Part shown: positions 11,249 through 21,788 of the stretch, in pieces
Layout of the letters: every line of letters starts with the position of its first letter
Position numbering within the stretch: the first letter of the stretch is position 1
NCBI GenBank assembly: GCA_022828595.1
Contig: JAKGHH010000003.1
Location: forward strand, 14,198,934 to 14,262,933
DNA length: 64,000 nucleotides
Direction: 5' to 3'
Source: Nelumbo lutea
Taxonomy: Eukaryota; Streptophyta; Magnoliopsida; Proteales; Nelumbonaceae
Made by a program: the position numbers and the translations under genes
The notes under the pieces: model-generated
What the model was told of the DNA's origin: nothing
Databases searched by the model: none
Seen by the model: only the letters and a program-made list of their open reading frames with translations

Positions 11249-11257
11249 GATATATAT
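11249..11257 (-). promoter_or_regulatory. Candidate TATA box for the membrane-protein gene
   Basis: The minus strand reads ATATATATC about 126 bp upstream of the ATG at 11123, leaving room for a 5' UTR near 95 bp. The site is inferred from position only. Confidence 0.4.
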
Positions 11258-11779
11258 TCAAATCATCAGCGTTACTTCGCATGAGCCTTCGTCTCAGATA
11301 TGAGAGATGACTATGGAAGAAAAGAGAACCCACCAAACTTCAACGAACCTTCATGCTTTTTTTCGCCGCAATCCACGAACCTTCTCGTCTGAAATTCAGG
11401 CCCCCTTGTGGACCTCTTTACAATAAATGCACTTTTAACCCCACATATACGGCCACTCTTTTACCGTATAAAGCAGGTTGTGGAGATCAACCCTAACCCA
11501 ACCCCAGCTATGGAACTCCAAACCTGCAACCTAAACCTAATTCAACCCAAGTTTTCAAGTTGAGCTCGGGTTGGGTTCAGGTTTGCCTAACTTCTCTACT
11601 GTAAGGGTTGATGTAAATTCAGTTTCACATCATTATATGTAAAGGGGCATAGTTATTATGTTTTAAAGATTTTTTATTACAAACTTAAAATTATATATAT
11701 TTACATACGTATAAATAAATAAATCCAGTGATGCAACATACGTATATACATAATATATATATACAAATATTTATATTTA

Positions 11780-12161
11780 GACTCTATTTGCTTTTTGATA
11801 AATTATTTATCCAGGTAAATGCAATTATCTAGGTAAGTTTTTCCTATCCAGGTAAATTTGTTCTTTTATTTCCTAGGTAAATAAAGTAATGACCATTTTA
11901 GCCATAAAAATATACTTTAAAAAGGGCATTTTTGTCCCATTCAAGTGTTAACAACTTTCCCCCTTGATGGGAATATTATTTACCCACCTTGGAGATGGGT
12001 ATCACTTACCCGTTAAATAATACCCAGGAAAATAAACTTTCCATGATCACCATATAAATCTGAAAAATGAACATGGGGTTCTTGGTCAATGGGAACCAAA
12101 ATCCCATTGACCAACTTTATGATCTTTCCCCCCTCTCAAAATCCAAAAATAGAAAACCCAC
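11780..12161. mobile_element. Tourist-like MITE, family T1, copy 2 (382 bp)
   Basis: It shares the T1 landmarks, including CATTTTTGTCCCATTCAAG and GGGAACCAAAATCCCATT. It is flanked by TTA at 11777-11779 and 12162-12164. The terminus is more diverged (AAAACCCAC) than in the other two copies. Confidence 0.72.
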
Positions 12162-12164
12162 TTA

Positions 12165-12277
12165 GGCTCCATTTGGAAGGAGTACAAATATGTACAGTAC
12201 AAATAGATAGAAAATAATACAAAATACAAGGTTTTGCAATCTACATATTTATATTTGTATTCTTTCCAAACTGAGCC
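12165..12277. mobile_element. Tourist-like hairpin MITE, family T2, copy 1
   Basis: The ends GGCTCCATTTGGAAGGAGTA and TTCTTTCCAAACTGAGCC form an imperfect inverted repeat around a TACAAATA/TATTTGTA stem. TTA precedes it and TTC follows it. A second copy lies at 59389-59509. It abuts the T1 MITE and shares that element's right-hand TTA. Confidence 0.65.
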
Positions 12278-12484
12278 TTCTATACTAATATACATAAATA
12301 AATTTTTATATACTATTTATAATATAAATATGGAGCTACGTTATGTTTGAGTTGGCTCAGGTTGTCAAGGCCTCAATCCTAATCCTAACCCTAACCTTAA
12401 CCAGAAATTCAAATCAACCCAACTCGATTTTTTTTTTTTTGGATTGACTTCCAACTAACCTGGCCCAAATTGCAGCCCTAAAAG

Positions 12485-12983
12485 AATAACATTCCATTGT
12501 AACTCTGGTTCATATTCGATCCCAAATATTTGATTAGATTCTGAACCGGAGATAAATAACCACATATTTACTATCAAACTAAAATATAATGGGGTGGGAA
12601 TAGATTCGCACACAGACTTCGAGTTCCTCTAAGATCATATCATCATCCAAAACCGTTTTTCCATATTCGGATTTGGATATGGTTTTGGTCGGATTTGTTC
12701 CCAATGCCATCCATTTCCCTGATTTTTGGCCTTTCGGCTCTGGTTCATGACAACCTTCCTTAAATTGAGCTATTAATTAATTTAATTTCTCCCTATTTAA
12801 TTATGTATCCAAGTTTTAAACTCAAACTACATTCCCACCTATTATCAAATTTAAATTATTATTAAAAACTAAGGGAGTTTTCTACCAATTTGGATTTCAA
12901 TGTGCGGCTTTCTACAGCATCAATGCTTTTTTTTTTCTCATTTGTTTTTCATATTTCCCCACAGTCAAACAATTAAACTATTA
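12485..12983. other. Intergenic, no gene seen
   Basis: Moderately AT-rich unique-looking DNA. No recognisable frame, repeat or RNA gene. Confidence 0.4.
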
Positions 12984-13967
12984 AACTGTGTTTGTTTTGA
13001 AAGACAAAAACAAGTTGGTTTTGTTTCAAAAAACAAGACATGTTTCATCCTTATAATGGAACTCTAATTTGAACACTCAATAACCATTTGGAGCATGACC
13101 TGTACATACAAGATGACCAACATAGCCAATTTGCAATGCTTTTAAGCACCTATCCTTACATAAGAGATAGCAAGTAAGCCCATGCAATGCATGGGGTTAA
13201 ATGGAAATTTGGTTAGGTTTGAATAGGTAAATTTAGGTTATGACATTAGTGTCCAGGCTAGGGTCCAAATTTAAGTTGGTCTTGGATTGGCCCTTTAACG
13301 TGGCTTAATTCATTTAATTTAATAATTTTTTTTTCTTAAGCTTTGATGTATCTACTTCATTAGAAAGAGCCCAAAGGGGTTAAAAGATTTAAGAGGAAAG
13401 GAAGAATTTAATGGGTTAGGTGAGATGCTACAAACATTGATTATTAGAGAGAATAATAAAAGTGAAGAGAGTAAAAATGGATTTTATTAGAGACAATTAA
13501 GATCTAAGAGAGTTTTATTTTGACTTCTTATATGTTTAATAATTTGAATTATACATATACATATACATATATATATATATATATATATATGCTCAAGTAA
13601 TAAAAGAAAAAAAAACAGTTAGTAAAAAAAGTAAAAAGAAAAAACAAATAAAAAGAGCAACGTTGAAACATTGAAGATGAAGGGATTTCATACAACTTTT
13701 CTCATGTCAGCCAAACGTGACATTGATTGTAACTTTTTATTCAGATTCTCAGATATACACTTTGACCCTTCATCTCCTGCTTTTAATCTTCTTTGAACTG
13801 TCACTCATAGAAGCAAGACATTTCTCAATCTACCATACAATCATCTGGTTATATTTTTCCTTCTTTCTATTTTATTTATTTCATCATTTATTGTGGTCTG
13901 GTTTAGCAGCTAGAGCTGCTGTACAAGAAGGGAAAAGAGGAACTTTTAGGCTAAACCAAACACAGCC
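12984..13967. mobile_element. Candidate Harbinger-type non-autonomous element (984 bp)
   Basis: The left end AACTGTGTTTGTTTTG and the right end (CTAAACCAAACACAGCC) form an imperfect inverted repeat with the CTGTGTTTGG motif of Tourist elements. TTA flanks both sides (12981-12983 and 13968-13970). It contains a (TA)n run near 13566-13591 and no transposase. The short imperfect terminal repeat keeps confidence modest. Confidence 0.45.
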
Positions 13968-13970
13968 TTA

Positions 13971-14852
13971 AGTCTTAACTCATACCAACTGAAGGAGATT
14001 TTATCTTTCAAAGAAGATATTCAAATTTCCACCGGTGTCTTGTAGCATCAGTTAGCATAACCTCATTGTCACAGTGTTCCCAACTCTACTCTGAATGCTT
14101 GTTAAAATCCATGAAAGTTAAGGTATTCCAAGCCGAAATTACATTAATATTAATGAAACCCTGGTTGGGGTTTGGAAGATGTTCCAATGCTACTTATAAA
14201 AAAAAAAGATGTTGCAATGCTGTAATTTTACATGAACCCAGAACCCCAGGTTGATGAGGTTTTCTTCAACTGGGAGAACGGGATCAGAGTAAAATCCATC
14301 CCCTGTTATAAATTCTCTTTTTTCAGATTGTTTCCTTTGCTCTTCTTCCCTTTCATCCATTTTCTCTTCTACCCAACTCTATGTTGCAGTTTCTTTTTGG
14401 GCATAAGCAGGATTTCATGGCCACAGTGAAGCTAGAAAAACCCCAAGATAATGGCTATTAATGTGAACTAATTTAGCATTAATCAATAAGCAACATTCAA
14501 TTTAATCAGATTTCTTTTTAACTGTAATATATTCGGGAATTAATTTGTATAGGTGCCTTTTAGGGAAAAAAATTTCTCCATCAACCACATAAATGCAATT
14601 AAGTCAGAGGATTACATGTCTCATGCCAATGCTGATTAATAACCTGATAATGTTCTAAGTAGGGTTCAGTCCTTGTAGGGTTCCAATGTTCCAAAGTCCG
14701 AACATGGGATACCCAGAAGCTCTGGCCCCAATATGCCAAGCCAGCCTAAAACTCCTTACAATAGGCCAAATAGCCTAACAAGTTGTTTTTCCCTACTCTT
14801 TAGCCTTTAATGGCCAACATGAGATAGCAAGGAAATCATAGGATTCAAAACT
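13971..14852. other. Intergenic flank of the gypsy insertion
   Basis: No gene, RNA or repeat could be supported. Short plus-strand frames at 14066-14429 lack any domain. Confidence 0.4.
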
Positions 14853-15017
14853 ATAACTCATGAAGGAAGATTTGGCCCGACCTCACAGTTACGCAACACG
14901 TGGCAAAGGCAACAGCTCGGCACAAAAGCACGCCTAAGGCGCGAACACCAAGGGGAGAAACCAACGGTCCGAACTCCCTACTAGGGGCCCGAACTCACCC
15001 TTGGCCCCAAACTAGAC

Positions 15018-15200
15018 TGTAATCCGAACTGGTCTGCATGTAACAGTTTGGGACATACTTCGCCGAACTGGCCTGCCTTGTAACAGTTTGGGACATACTT
15101 CGCCGAACTGACCTGCCTTAACAGTTCGGGATACACCTCGCCAAACTGACCTACTTTATAACAGTTCGGGATACACCTCGCCGAACTGACCTGCCCTATA
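15018..15200 (+). repeat. Tandem ~40-bp repeats in the 5' LTR
   Basis: Four to five units with cores such as AACAGTTCGGGATACACCTC and CGCCGAACTGACCTGCC. They are the same units as in copy 1 and in the 3' LTR (about 24470-24660), but copy 1 has more of them. Confidence 0.85.
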
Positions 15201-15546
15201 GCAATACAGGACATACCTCTGAACTCCAAGACTTCGCCTTGCTCACCACTCCACCACATCGCCTCCAGGGCACCAAAACCAAAGAAACCATACTATGCCT
15301 GACACCGAGGAAGTCCGTACCCAAGGGCGGCGCACCTGACTGACTTGGGATCTGACGCTTGACGGCCGCACTCCAAACGGCCACCTGCCACCGCCTCCTG
15401 ACACCGCCATCTCCAGTTAGAGAGACGGTTCCGACAAAAGGCAGTGACGGTTCTGTCCCAGCAGAAAGGACGACACCCGAACTGACAGATGCAAGGGTAA
15501 TCATACCCGACCTGACAAGGGCTTCGGAGCGAGTGCGCGAAGTGAT

Positions 15547-15554
15547 TATAAAAG
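15547..15554 (+). promoter_or_regulatory. LTR TATA box
   Basis: TATAAAAG in a GC-rich context, about 210 bp before the LTR end and downstream of the tandem repeats, where the U3 promoter is expected. The same site is conserved in the other two LTRs. Confidence 0.75.
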
Positions 15555-15761
15555 GCCCCCTACCCCCAACAACAAGGTATGTGAACTTTGCGCCATCTGG
15601 TCTATACTTTGCCTTTGAGAGATTACTAACTTGAGCTTCGGAGTTATCTCACCGGGTTCCCCCCAGAGTTCCCTCATCTTTCCCGTTTCAGGCTCCCCGT
15701 CGCTCCAGCTCAGAGGCGAAATCGTTGACAGCTAAGACCGGCCGGATTGCGCTCCATCAAT

Positions 15762-15780
15762 TGGCGCCGTCTGTGGGAAC
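15762..15780 (+). other. Primer-binding site of gypsy copy 2
   Basis: TGGCGCCGTCTGTGGGAAC, two bases after the LTR end, complementary to a tRNA 3' end in the manner of plant gypsy elements. The exact tRNA was not determined. Confidence 0.88.
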
Positions 15781-15842
15781 GCTTCTAAAAGCCTCCCTCT
15801 AAATCTCTCTTACCTACCCTTCTTTCAAAAACTCCAACACCC

Positions 15843-17646
15843 ATGGCCTCCTCCAACAGTGCCGGACGTGGAACAGAAACAACCACTACCGGAGAGCAAC
15901 TCCATGTTCCAGCGGTGTGCATTGGGCAGTTCACCATCCCCCTTTCAGTGGATGGGATCCCCAGTTTGAATGTGCCACAGGCAGTGGCGCCTCTGAACAC
16001 TCCTTCGTTGAACATCCCTCTTCCACTCCCCATTGAAACGAACTTCGTGGAACCAACTGCTGTCCCACTGGCAACCCGCCAGAACCAGCTTGATGATTTA
16101 ATGCAATGCATGCGGGCGATGCATGCCCAAATGCAGCAATTCCAACAGCACCAACTCCAGCAACACCAGGTATTGCACCACCTCTCCCAACACCATTATC
16201 AACAATAGTTCCCTCAGCTACCCTTAAACCAGCCACTGCTCCCCCCCCCCCCCGGCACCCTGTTTCAAAGTCGGTCAAGGCCTCCCCTCAAGGTGGACGA
16301 CCTCACCAAGAAGCTTCCTGACCCCAGAACCCCCCTAATAGTCAGGCCTCATCCCCGGGCCGAAAGCAAAGAAAGATCACCCCCAGCCTCGTAGCTCACG
16401 GGTGGGTCAAGAACCTCGCCGACAAAGTCACCTCGGCACTCCAAGCCCGAGTTCCCACTCACGGAGAACCGGTTCAGCGCCCTAGCAGCAGGACAGCATT
16501 CCGGGCCCATCAAGCTCGACAACACGGAGGCCAGCAGCGCCAGCACCAGGCCCACTCAAAGAAGGCGCCGGCGAAGCCACCGAACTGCTACCCGTGTGCT
16601 ACCCGAGCTCAGAGGCAAGGAAGAAACGAGCTCGGGTGAGGTAAAAACCGTCCACATTCTCTCAGTTCCTTCCCCCCTGTCAGCAGAACTTCTGGCAGTC
16701 CCCTTGCCTAGAGATTTCAAACTCCCATCTCTGGACAAATATGATGGGTCCTTTGACCCCAACGACCACGTCGACGCATTCCAGTCACAAATGCACCTCG
16801 CTAGGGCCAGCGAGTCGTGCATGTGTGTGGCCTTCACCACCACCTTCAGAGGGGTGGTCCACTCCTGGTACCGGAACCTAGCTTCCAGGTCAATAAGAAG
16901 CTGGGCCCAGTTCGTGCAGATCTTCACTGCACACTTTGTCACCAGCAAGAGGTGCCCTAGAACCGAAGAAAGTATCTTCGGGGTAATCCAAAGAGAGGGA
17001 GAACCCATCCGGAGCTACATCAAGCGGTTCAATGAAGCATGCTTGCAAATCCCTCGGTTAGACCCCGCGATACAGCTCGTTATGGCCAAAAGAGGGGTGA
17101 CGCACAAAGAATTCAAATGGCACATGGTGGCCAGCCAGCCAGCAACCGTAGCCGACTTCCTCAAGCTTGCGGACAAGTTTATGAGAACAGAGGAAGAGAT
17201 CAACCAGAGAACCGAAGGCGGGGTTGAAAAAAGAAAAAGAGAAGGCGAGCCCTCCAACCCCGGCGACAGAAGAAGCCAGACCCGAGAGGCGAAGCCAAGC
17301 CAACCGTCCCGAGCTCCCTTAGCAGTTCATACGGATTACACGCCGTTGAACACAAGGCGGACCGAGATCTTAATGACGATCAAGGACACCCCCTACATAA
17401 AGTGGCCACCTCGCCCAAAGAGCAACCCAAATGAAAGGAACAAAAATCTATATTGTAGATTTTCATAAAGATCACGGTCATAGCACCGAGCAATGTAATA
17501 ATCTCCACGACGAGATAGAGGGACTCATCCGTCGCGGGTACTTGAGAAATTATGTACATTATGACAATAGTAATAAAGTAGGTCGGCAAGGGGAACACGG
17601 GAAGGATGCCCCCAAGTCGAGCAGTAGACCGGTCGAAGACTTGTAG
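15843..17646 (+). pseudogene. gag of gypsy copy 2 (decayed)
   Basis: Gag would form the particle shell and bind the element RNA. It starts MASSNSAGRGTETTTTGEQL. The reading frame is interrupted by TAG at 16206-16208, then by a 14-16 bp C-run near 16240, and by another TAG near 16392. The capsid domain (retrotransposon-gag type) is clear at about 16840-17060, including GVVHSWYRNLASRSIRSWAQ and EPIRSYIKRFNEACLQI. A one-base shift in a T-run near 17460 separates it from a zinc-knuckle-like segment ([14 protein letters not shown], about 17455-17496) read in another frame. That frame ends with TAG at 17644-17646 and continues into protease in the same frame. The upper-case landmarks were read directly; the domain names are from family knowledge. 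Confidence 0.85.
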
Positions 17647-17688
17647 CGACCTCCCCCAGAAGAGAGGCCAGTCCGGGGAACCATCCAC

Positions 17689-20600
17689 GTGATAGTGGGC
17701 GGTTCGGTGGTGGCAGGATGCACTTCAGCAGCAACACGGACGTCAGTTCGCAAAGCAGCCCGAGAGGAGCAGAACCCTCCCAAGAGGCTGAAGACAGAAG
17801 AACCGATCTTTTTTACAGAAGACGACACGCGAAGTGTTCACTACCCCCACGACGATGTGCTCGTCATAAAGCTAAGGATCAGCGACTTCGAAGTCTGGCG
17901 CGTACTGGTGGACTTAGGCAGTTCGGCGGACATCCTATTCAAATCGGCGTTCGACCAATTACAGTTGCAGAAAAGCAAGTTGAAACCCACGCACACTCCT
18001 TTGGTGGGCTTCAACGGAGAGGAAGTCAGGTCCCTGGGGAAGATAACAGTACCTGTGGAAGTCGGCACATGGCTGTGCGCGGTAAGACTCAACCACGATT
18101 TTCTGGTGGTCGCGACCCCCTCTCCATACAACGCCATAATAGGGCGACTAATTACGCATATTCTGCATGTAGTGGTCTCCACCTATTATCTGGCAATGAA
18201 GTTCCCAACGGACTTCGGCATGGGGGTAGCGCGGGATGACCAACTTGAGTCCCGCAAATGCTATGTTGCCACACTAAAGGGAAAAACCAAGGCAACCGAC
18301 GACCTCGAACTGGAGCGGCCTGCGGAGCAGGGCAGGGAACGAGCTTCGCCCACTGAGGAAACAGTCGCAGTCCCGACCTCGGCTACAGATCCGGCGCGAA
18401 CACTACAAATCGGTGCTTCCGTCAAGGAGCCTTTGCGAACTGAACTGGTGAGTTTCTTACTCCAAAATTTAGATATTTTTACATGGTCCGTGGCGGATAT
18501 GCCCGGTATTGACCCTGGCCTTATAACTCACAAGCTTAACACTGACCCTGTAGTCAAACCCATTAGACAGAAGAAACACAACTTAGCCCCGGAGCACTGG
18601 AGGGCGGTCGACAAAGAAGTCGAAAAGCTCCTCACAGCGGACTTCATAAGGGAAGTTCATTGCCCGAGCTGGGTAGCCAAACTAGTGCTGGTGAAAAAAG
18701 CTAACGGTAAGTGGCGCATGTGCGTCGACTACACTGACCTGAACCGAGCTTGCCCAAAAGACCGCTTCCCCCTGCCCCGAATTGACCGCCTAGTGGACGC
18801 GACCTCGGGACATGAACTGCTAAGCTTCCTGGACGCCTACTCAGGCTACAACCAGATCAAGATGGACTAGTCCGACGAGGAAAAAACCAAATTCATAATC
18901 GAGTTCAACTTGTACTGTTACAAGGTCATGCCCTTCGGACTAAAGAATGCTGGTGCGACTTTCCAAAGACTTGTAAATAAACTTTTTCGGCCCTTAATTG
19001 GCACGAAAATCGAATGTTATGTAGACGACATGGTCGTCAAAACACAGTTCTCGCAAGAATTAATAAAAGACTTAGATTCTGTCTTCCAAATTCTGCGTCA
19101 ATATAACATGAGACTAAACCCAAACAAGTGTGTCTTCGGTGTCACCTCGGGTAAGTTTCTAGGGTACATTGTCAACCGGCGCAGTATTGAGGCCAACCCG
19201 GACAAAATAAAGGCCATCCTTGATATGAGACCACCTCGGAAAGTAAAAGAAGTTCAAAGGCTAAACGGCCGCATAGCCGCTCTGAGTTGCTTTACGTCAA
19301 AATCGGCAGGCCGCTGCCTGCCTTTCTTTAAAGCAATCAAAGGCAAAGGGTTCGAATGGACCTGAGATTGCCAGCTCACATTCGATGAGCTAAAAACCTA
19401 CCTCGCCACTGTACCAACCTTAGCCAGACCCGAGCAGGGCGAGGTCTTAGAATTGTACCTCTCGGCGAGCGACGAGGTGGTCAGTTCGGTACTAGTAAAG
19501 GAAGTAGATCGGGTCCAGCGACCCGTCTATTACGTTAGTAAAATTCTGCAGGGAGCAGAGACAAGATACCCGCAAATAGAAAAAATAGCGTACGCACTGG
19601 TGATTTCAGCTCGAAAACTCCACCCGTACTTCCAAGCTCACACCGTCGTCATCTTAACCGACAAACCCCTAAGACAAGTCTTGCTGAAGCCCGAGGTCTC
19701 GGGTCGACTGACGAAGTGGGCCATCGAACTCAACGAGTACGATCTCCAGTACAAACCACAGACCGCAATTAAAGCCCAAGCTTTGACAGATTTTATCGCC
19801 GACTGCACTTTCAGCCTCGAAGCCCCTCAACATGTTGAGCCCAAAGTCCCCAGTTCGGGCGAACCCGGAGCTCCGAAGCCAATAGAGTCTGAACCCCATG
19901 AAGTAGCAGCCAGTGTGGCATCTCTCCTGGTCAGGCGAAACGCAAACTGGGATGAGGAGCCCTGGATCCTTCACGTAGATGGTTCCTCGAACCAGCAAGG
20001 CAACGGGGCCGGAATAGTCTTATGCGGCCCGGGCGGCACAAAATTGGAATACGTACTACGCTTTGAGTTCGCGGCATCTAACAACGAGGTAGAATACGAA
20101 GCACTGATAGCCGGACTGAACTTAGTGCAAAAGGTAAGAGCAAAGCACTTGGTCATCTGTAGCGATTCCCAGCTCGTGGTCAACCAAGTTACGGGCGAGT
20201 ACGAAGCACGCGAGTTCTCTATGATCGCATACTTGGCGAAAGTAAAAGAGGCCCTGCTCAACTTCCAGTCACACTTCATCAGGCAAATCCCGAGGTCAGA
20301 GAACACTGAGGCCGATGCTCTGTCCCGGTTAGCCAACACAAGCCACAACAACATGAGAACCGTGTACATAGAAGATTTACCTCGGCTTAGTATTCTCGGT
20401 GGGGCAGAGGAGGTCGCTCCCGTCCTCGAAGCAAAGCCGAGCTGGATCGACCCACTCGTGAGCTTCTTGCTAGACGGAACCCTCCCTGCAGACCGCAATG
20501 CGGCCAAGAGGGTGCAGCGCCAGGCAGCCAAATACGTCATAATTGACGAACGGTTGTGCCGACGATTATACACGCTCCCCTACTTGCGTTGCCTGCGACC

Positions 20601-21670
20601 TACCGAAGCCGAGTTCGTACTCCGCGACACTCATGAAGGTCTGTGCAGCGGACACCTGGGGGCAGAGCACTCGCCCAAAAAGCACTTCGACAAAGATACT
20701 ACTGGCCAACGATGAAGGCAGAAGTAGTCAAGCTCGTAAGAAAATGCGACAAGTGTCAGAAGCACGCCAATATCCACCACCAGCCTGCTTCCGACCTCAA
20801 ATACCTCGCCAGCACGTGGCCCTTTGCACAGTGGGGCATCGACCTCTTGGGGCCATTCCCACCAGCAACAGGTGGGAGAAAATTCCTAGTTGTGGCAGTA
20901 GATTACTTCACAAAGTGGATAGAAGCCGAACCTCTGGCAACAGTTACGACCCGAAACATACAAAACTTCTTTTGGAAGAACATAGTATGTCGCTTTGGGT
21001 TACCTCGGGTACTAATCTCCGACAACGGCAAGCAGTTCGAGGATATCAAGTTCCAAGAGTGGTGCCAGAACATGGGGATTCGGCAGAACTTCACATCAGT
21101 CGCGCACCCGCAGGCAAACGGTCAGATAGAAGTAATGAATAGAGCCATCCTGCGCGGACCGAAAGCGCGTCTAGATCGAGTTAAGGGGTTGTGGGTGGAA
21201 GAGCTACCAAGTGTTTTGTGGGCTCACTGAACTACAGAAAAAACCGCCACGGGAGAAACCCCCTTCAACCTCATCTACGGCACTGAAACAGTAATCCCGA
21301 CGGAAATTGAAGTACCAACATTGCGACTAGAAACATATGACGATCAAACAAATGGAGATGAGTTACGTACCAACCTTGACCTACTGGACGAGGTAAGGGA
21401 CCTCGCACACATCCGGACAGCGGCCTACCAGCAGCAGGTAGCTTGCTACTACAACGCTAGAGTAAAGCAGCGAAACTTCCGGATCGACGACCTGGTCCTT
21501 CGTAAGATTATGGTGCCCGAACCCGGTGTGGGCAAACTTGGTCCAAATTGGGAAGGGCCCTATAAAGTAAAGGGAGCGCTCGGGGGGGCATACGAGCTTG
21601 AAACCTTAGAAGGCAAATAAGTACCCCGAGCATGGAACATTGTTAACTTAAGGCGATACTACCTATAAAC
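17689..21670 (+). pseudogene. pol of gypsy copy 2: PR-RT-RH-aRH-INT (decayed)
   Basis: Pol copies the RNA and inserts the DNA. Domains in order: protease with LVDLGSSADIL (about 17905-17940; the usual D-[ST/G/N]-G reads D-L-G); reverse transcriptase from about 18540, with the catalytic YVDD at 19018-19029; RNase H (about 19440-19700, LYLSASDEVVSSVLV); a second archaeal-type RNase H (about 19960-20340, WILHVDGSS, CSDSQLVVNQ, ADALSRLAN); and integrase with HHCC finger and D-D-E residues (GIDLLGP, ISDNGKQF, NGQIEVMNR, about 20600-21230), plus a C-terminal tail to about 21670. In-frame stops are TAG 18868-18870, TGA 19363-19365, TGA 21228-21230 and TAA 21618-21620. A one-base frameshift lies near 20662. 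No full enzyme can be made. Confidence 0.9.
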
Positions 21671-21788
21671 CGCCAAGCGAAGTGGACAAAATCAGTTCGG
21701 GAAAAAGAACACCTTAACCGAAAAGATTTCTATTCCGTTGCAAGAAAAAGGAGAGTACATTGGCCATCAGAAGGCACTTAAAAAAAAC

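Larger units (their letters stand above)
11470..12485. mobile_element. hAT-like element interrupted by two MITEs
   Basis: The left arm (about 11470-11600, CAACCCTAACCCAACCCC words) and the right arm (about 12340-12485, ending AATTGCAGCCCTA) have the GGTTGGGTT-type subterminal repeats of hAT MITEs, in opposite orientation. The AT-rich middle is occupied by two Tourist-like MITEs (11780-12161 and 12165-12277). The outer boundaries are approximate and no duplication was found. Confidence 0.4.
14858..15759 (+). repeat. 5' LTR of gypsy copy 2
   Basis: It begins TCATGAAG (TGATGAAG in copy 1) and ends CTCCATCA directly before the primer-binding site. It contains a tandem array (about 15018-15200) and a TATA box at 15547-15554. 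ATAAC precedes it. Confidence 0.93.

Noticed and set aside
12385..12415. Telomere-like run AATCCTAATCCTAACCCTAACC
   Set aside because: Only one perfect CCCTAA unit in a degenerate context, and it lies in the right arm of a hAT-like element whose arms are made of such words. Not a telomeric array.
13717..13971. An 84-codon plus-strand hydrophobic frame
   Set aside because: It falls inside the candidate Harbinger-type element and runs through its terminal repeat; the hydrophobicity comes from T-rich DNA.
16556..17008. A 150-codon minus-strand frame opposite gypsy gag
   Set aside because: Unlike the antisense gene at 21.8-23.7 kb it has no promoter, introns or domain, and it is a mirror of the capsid-coding strand. 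The same shadow appears in copy 1.
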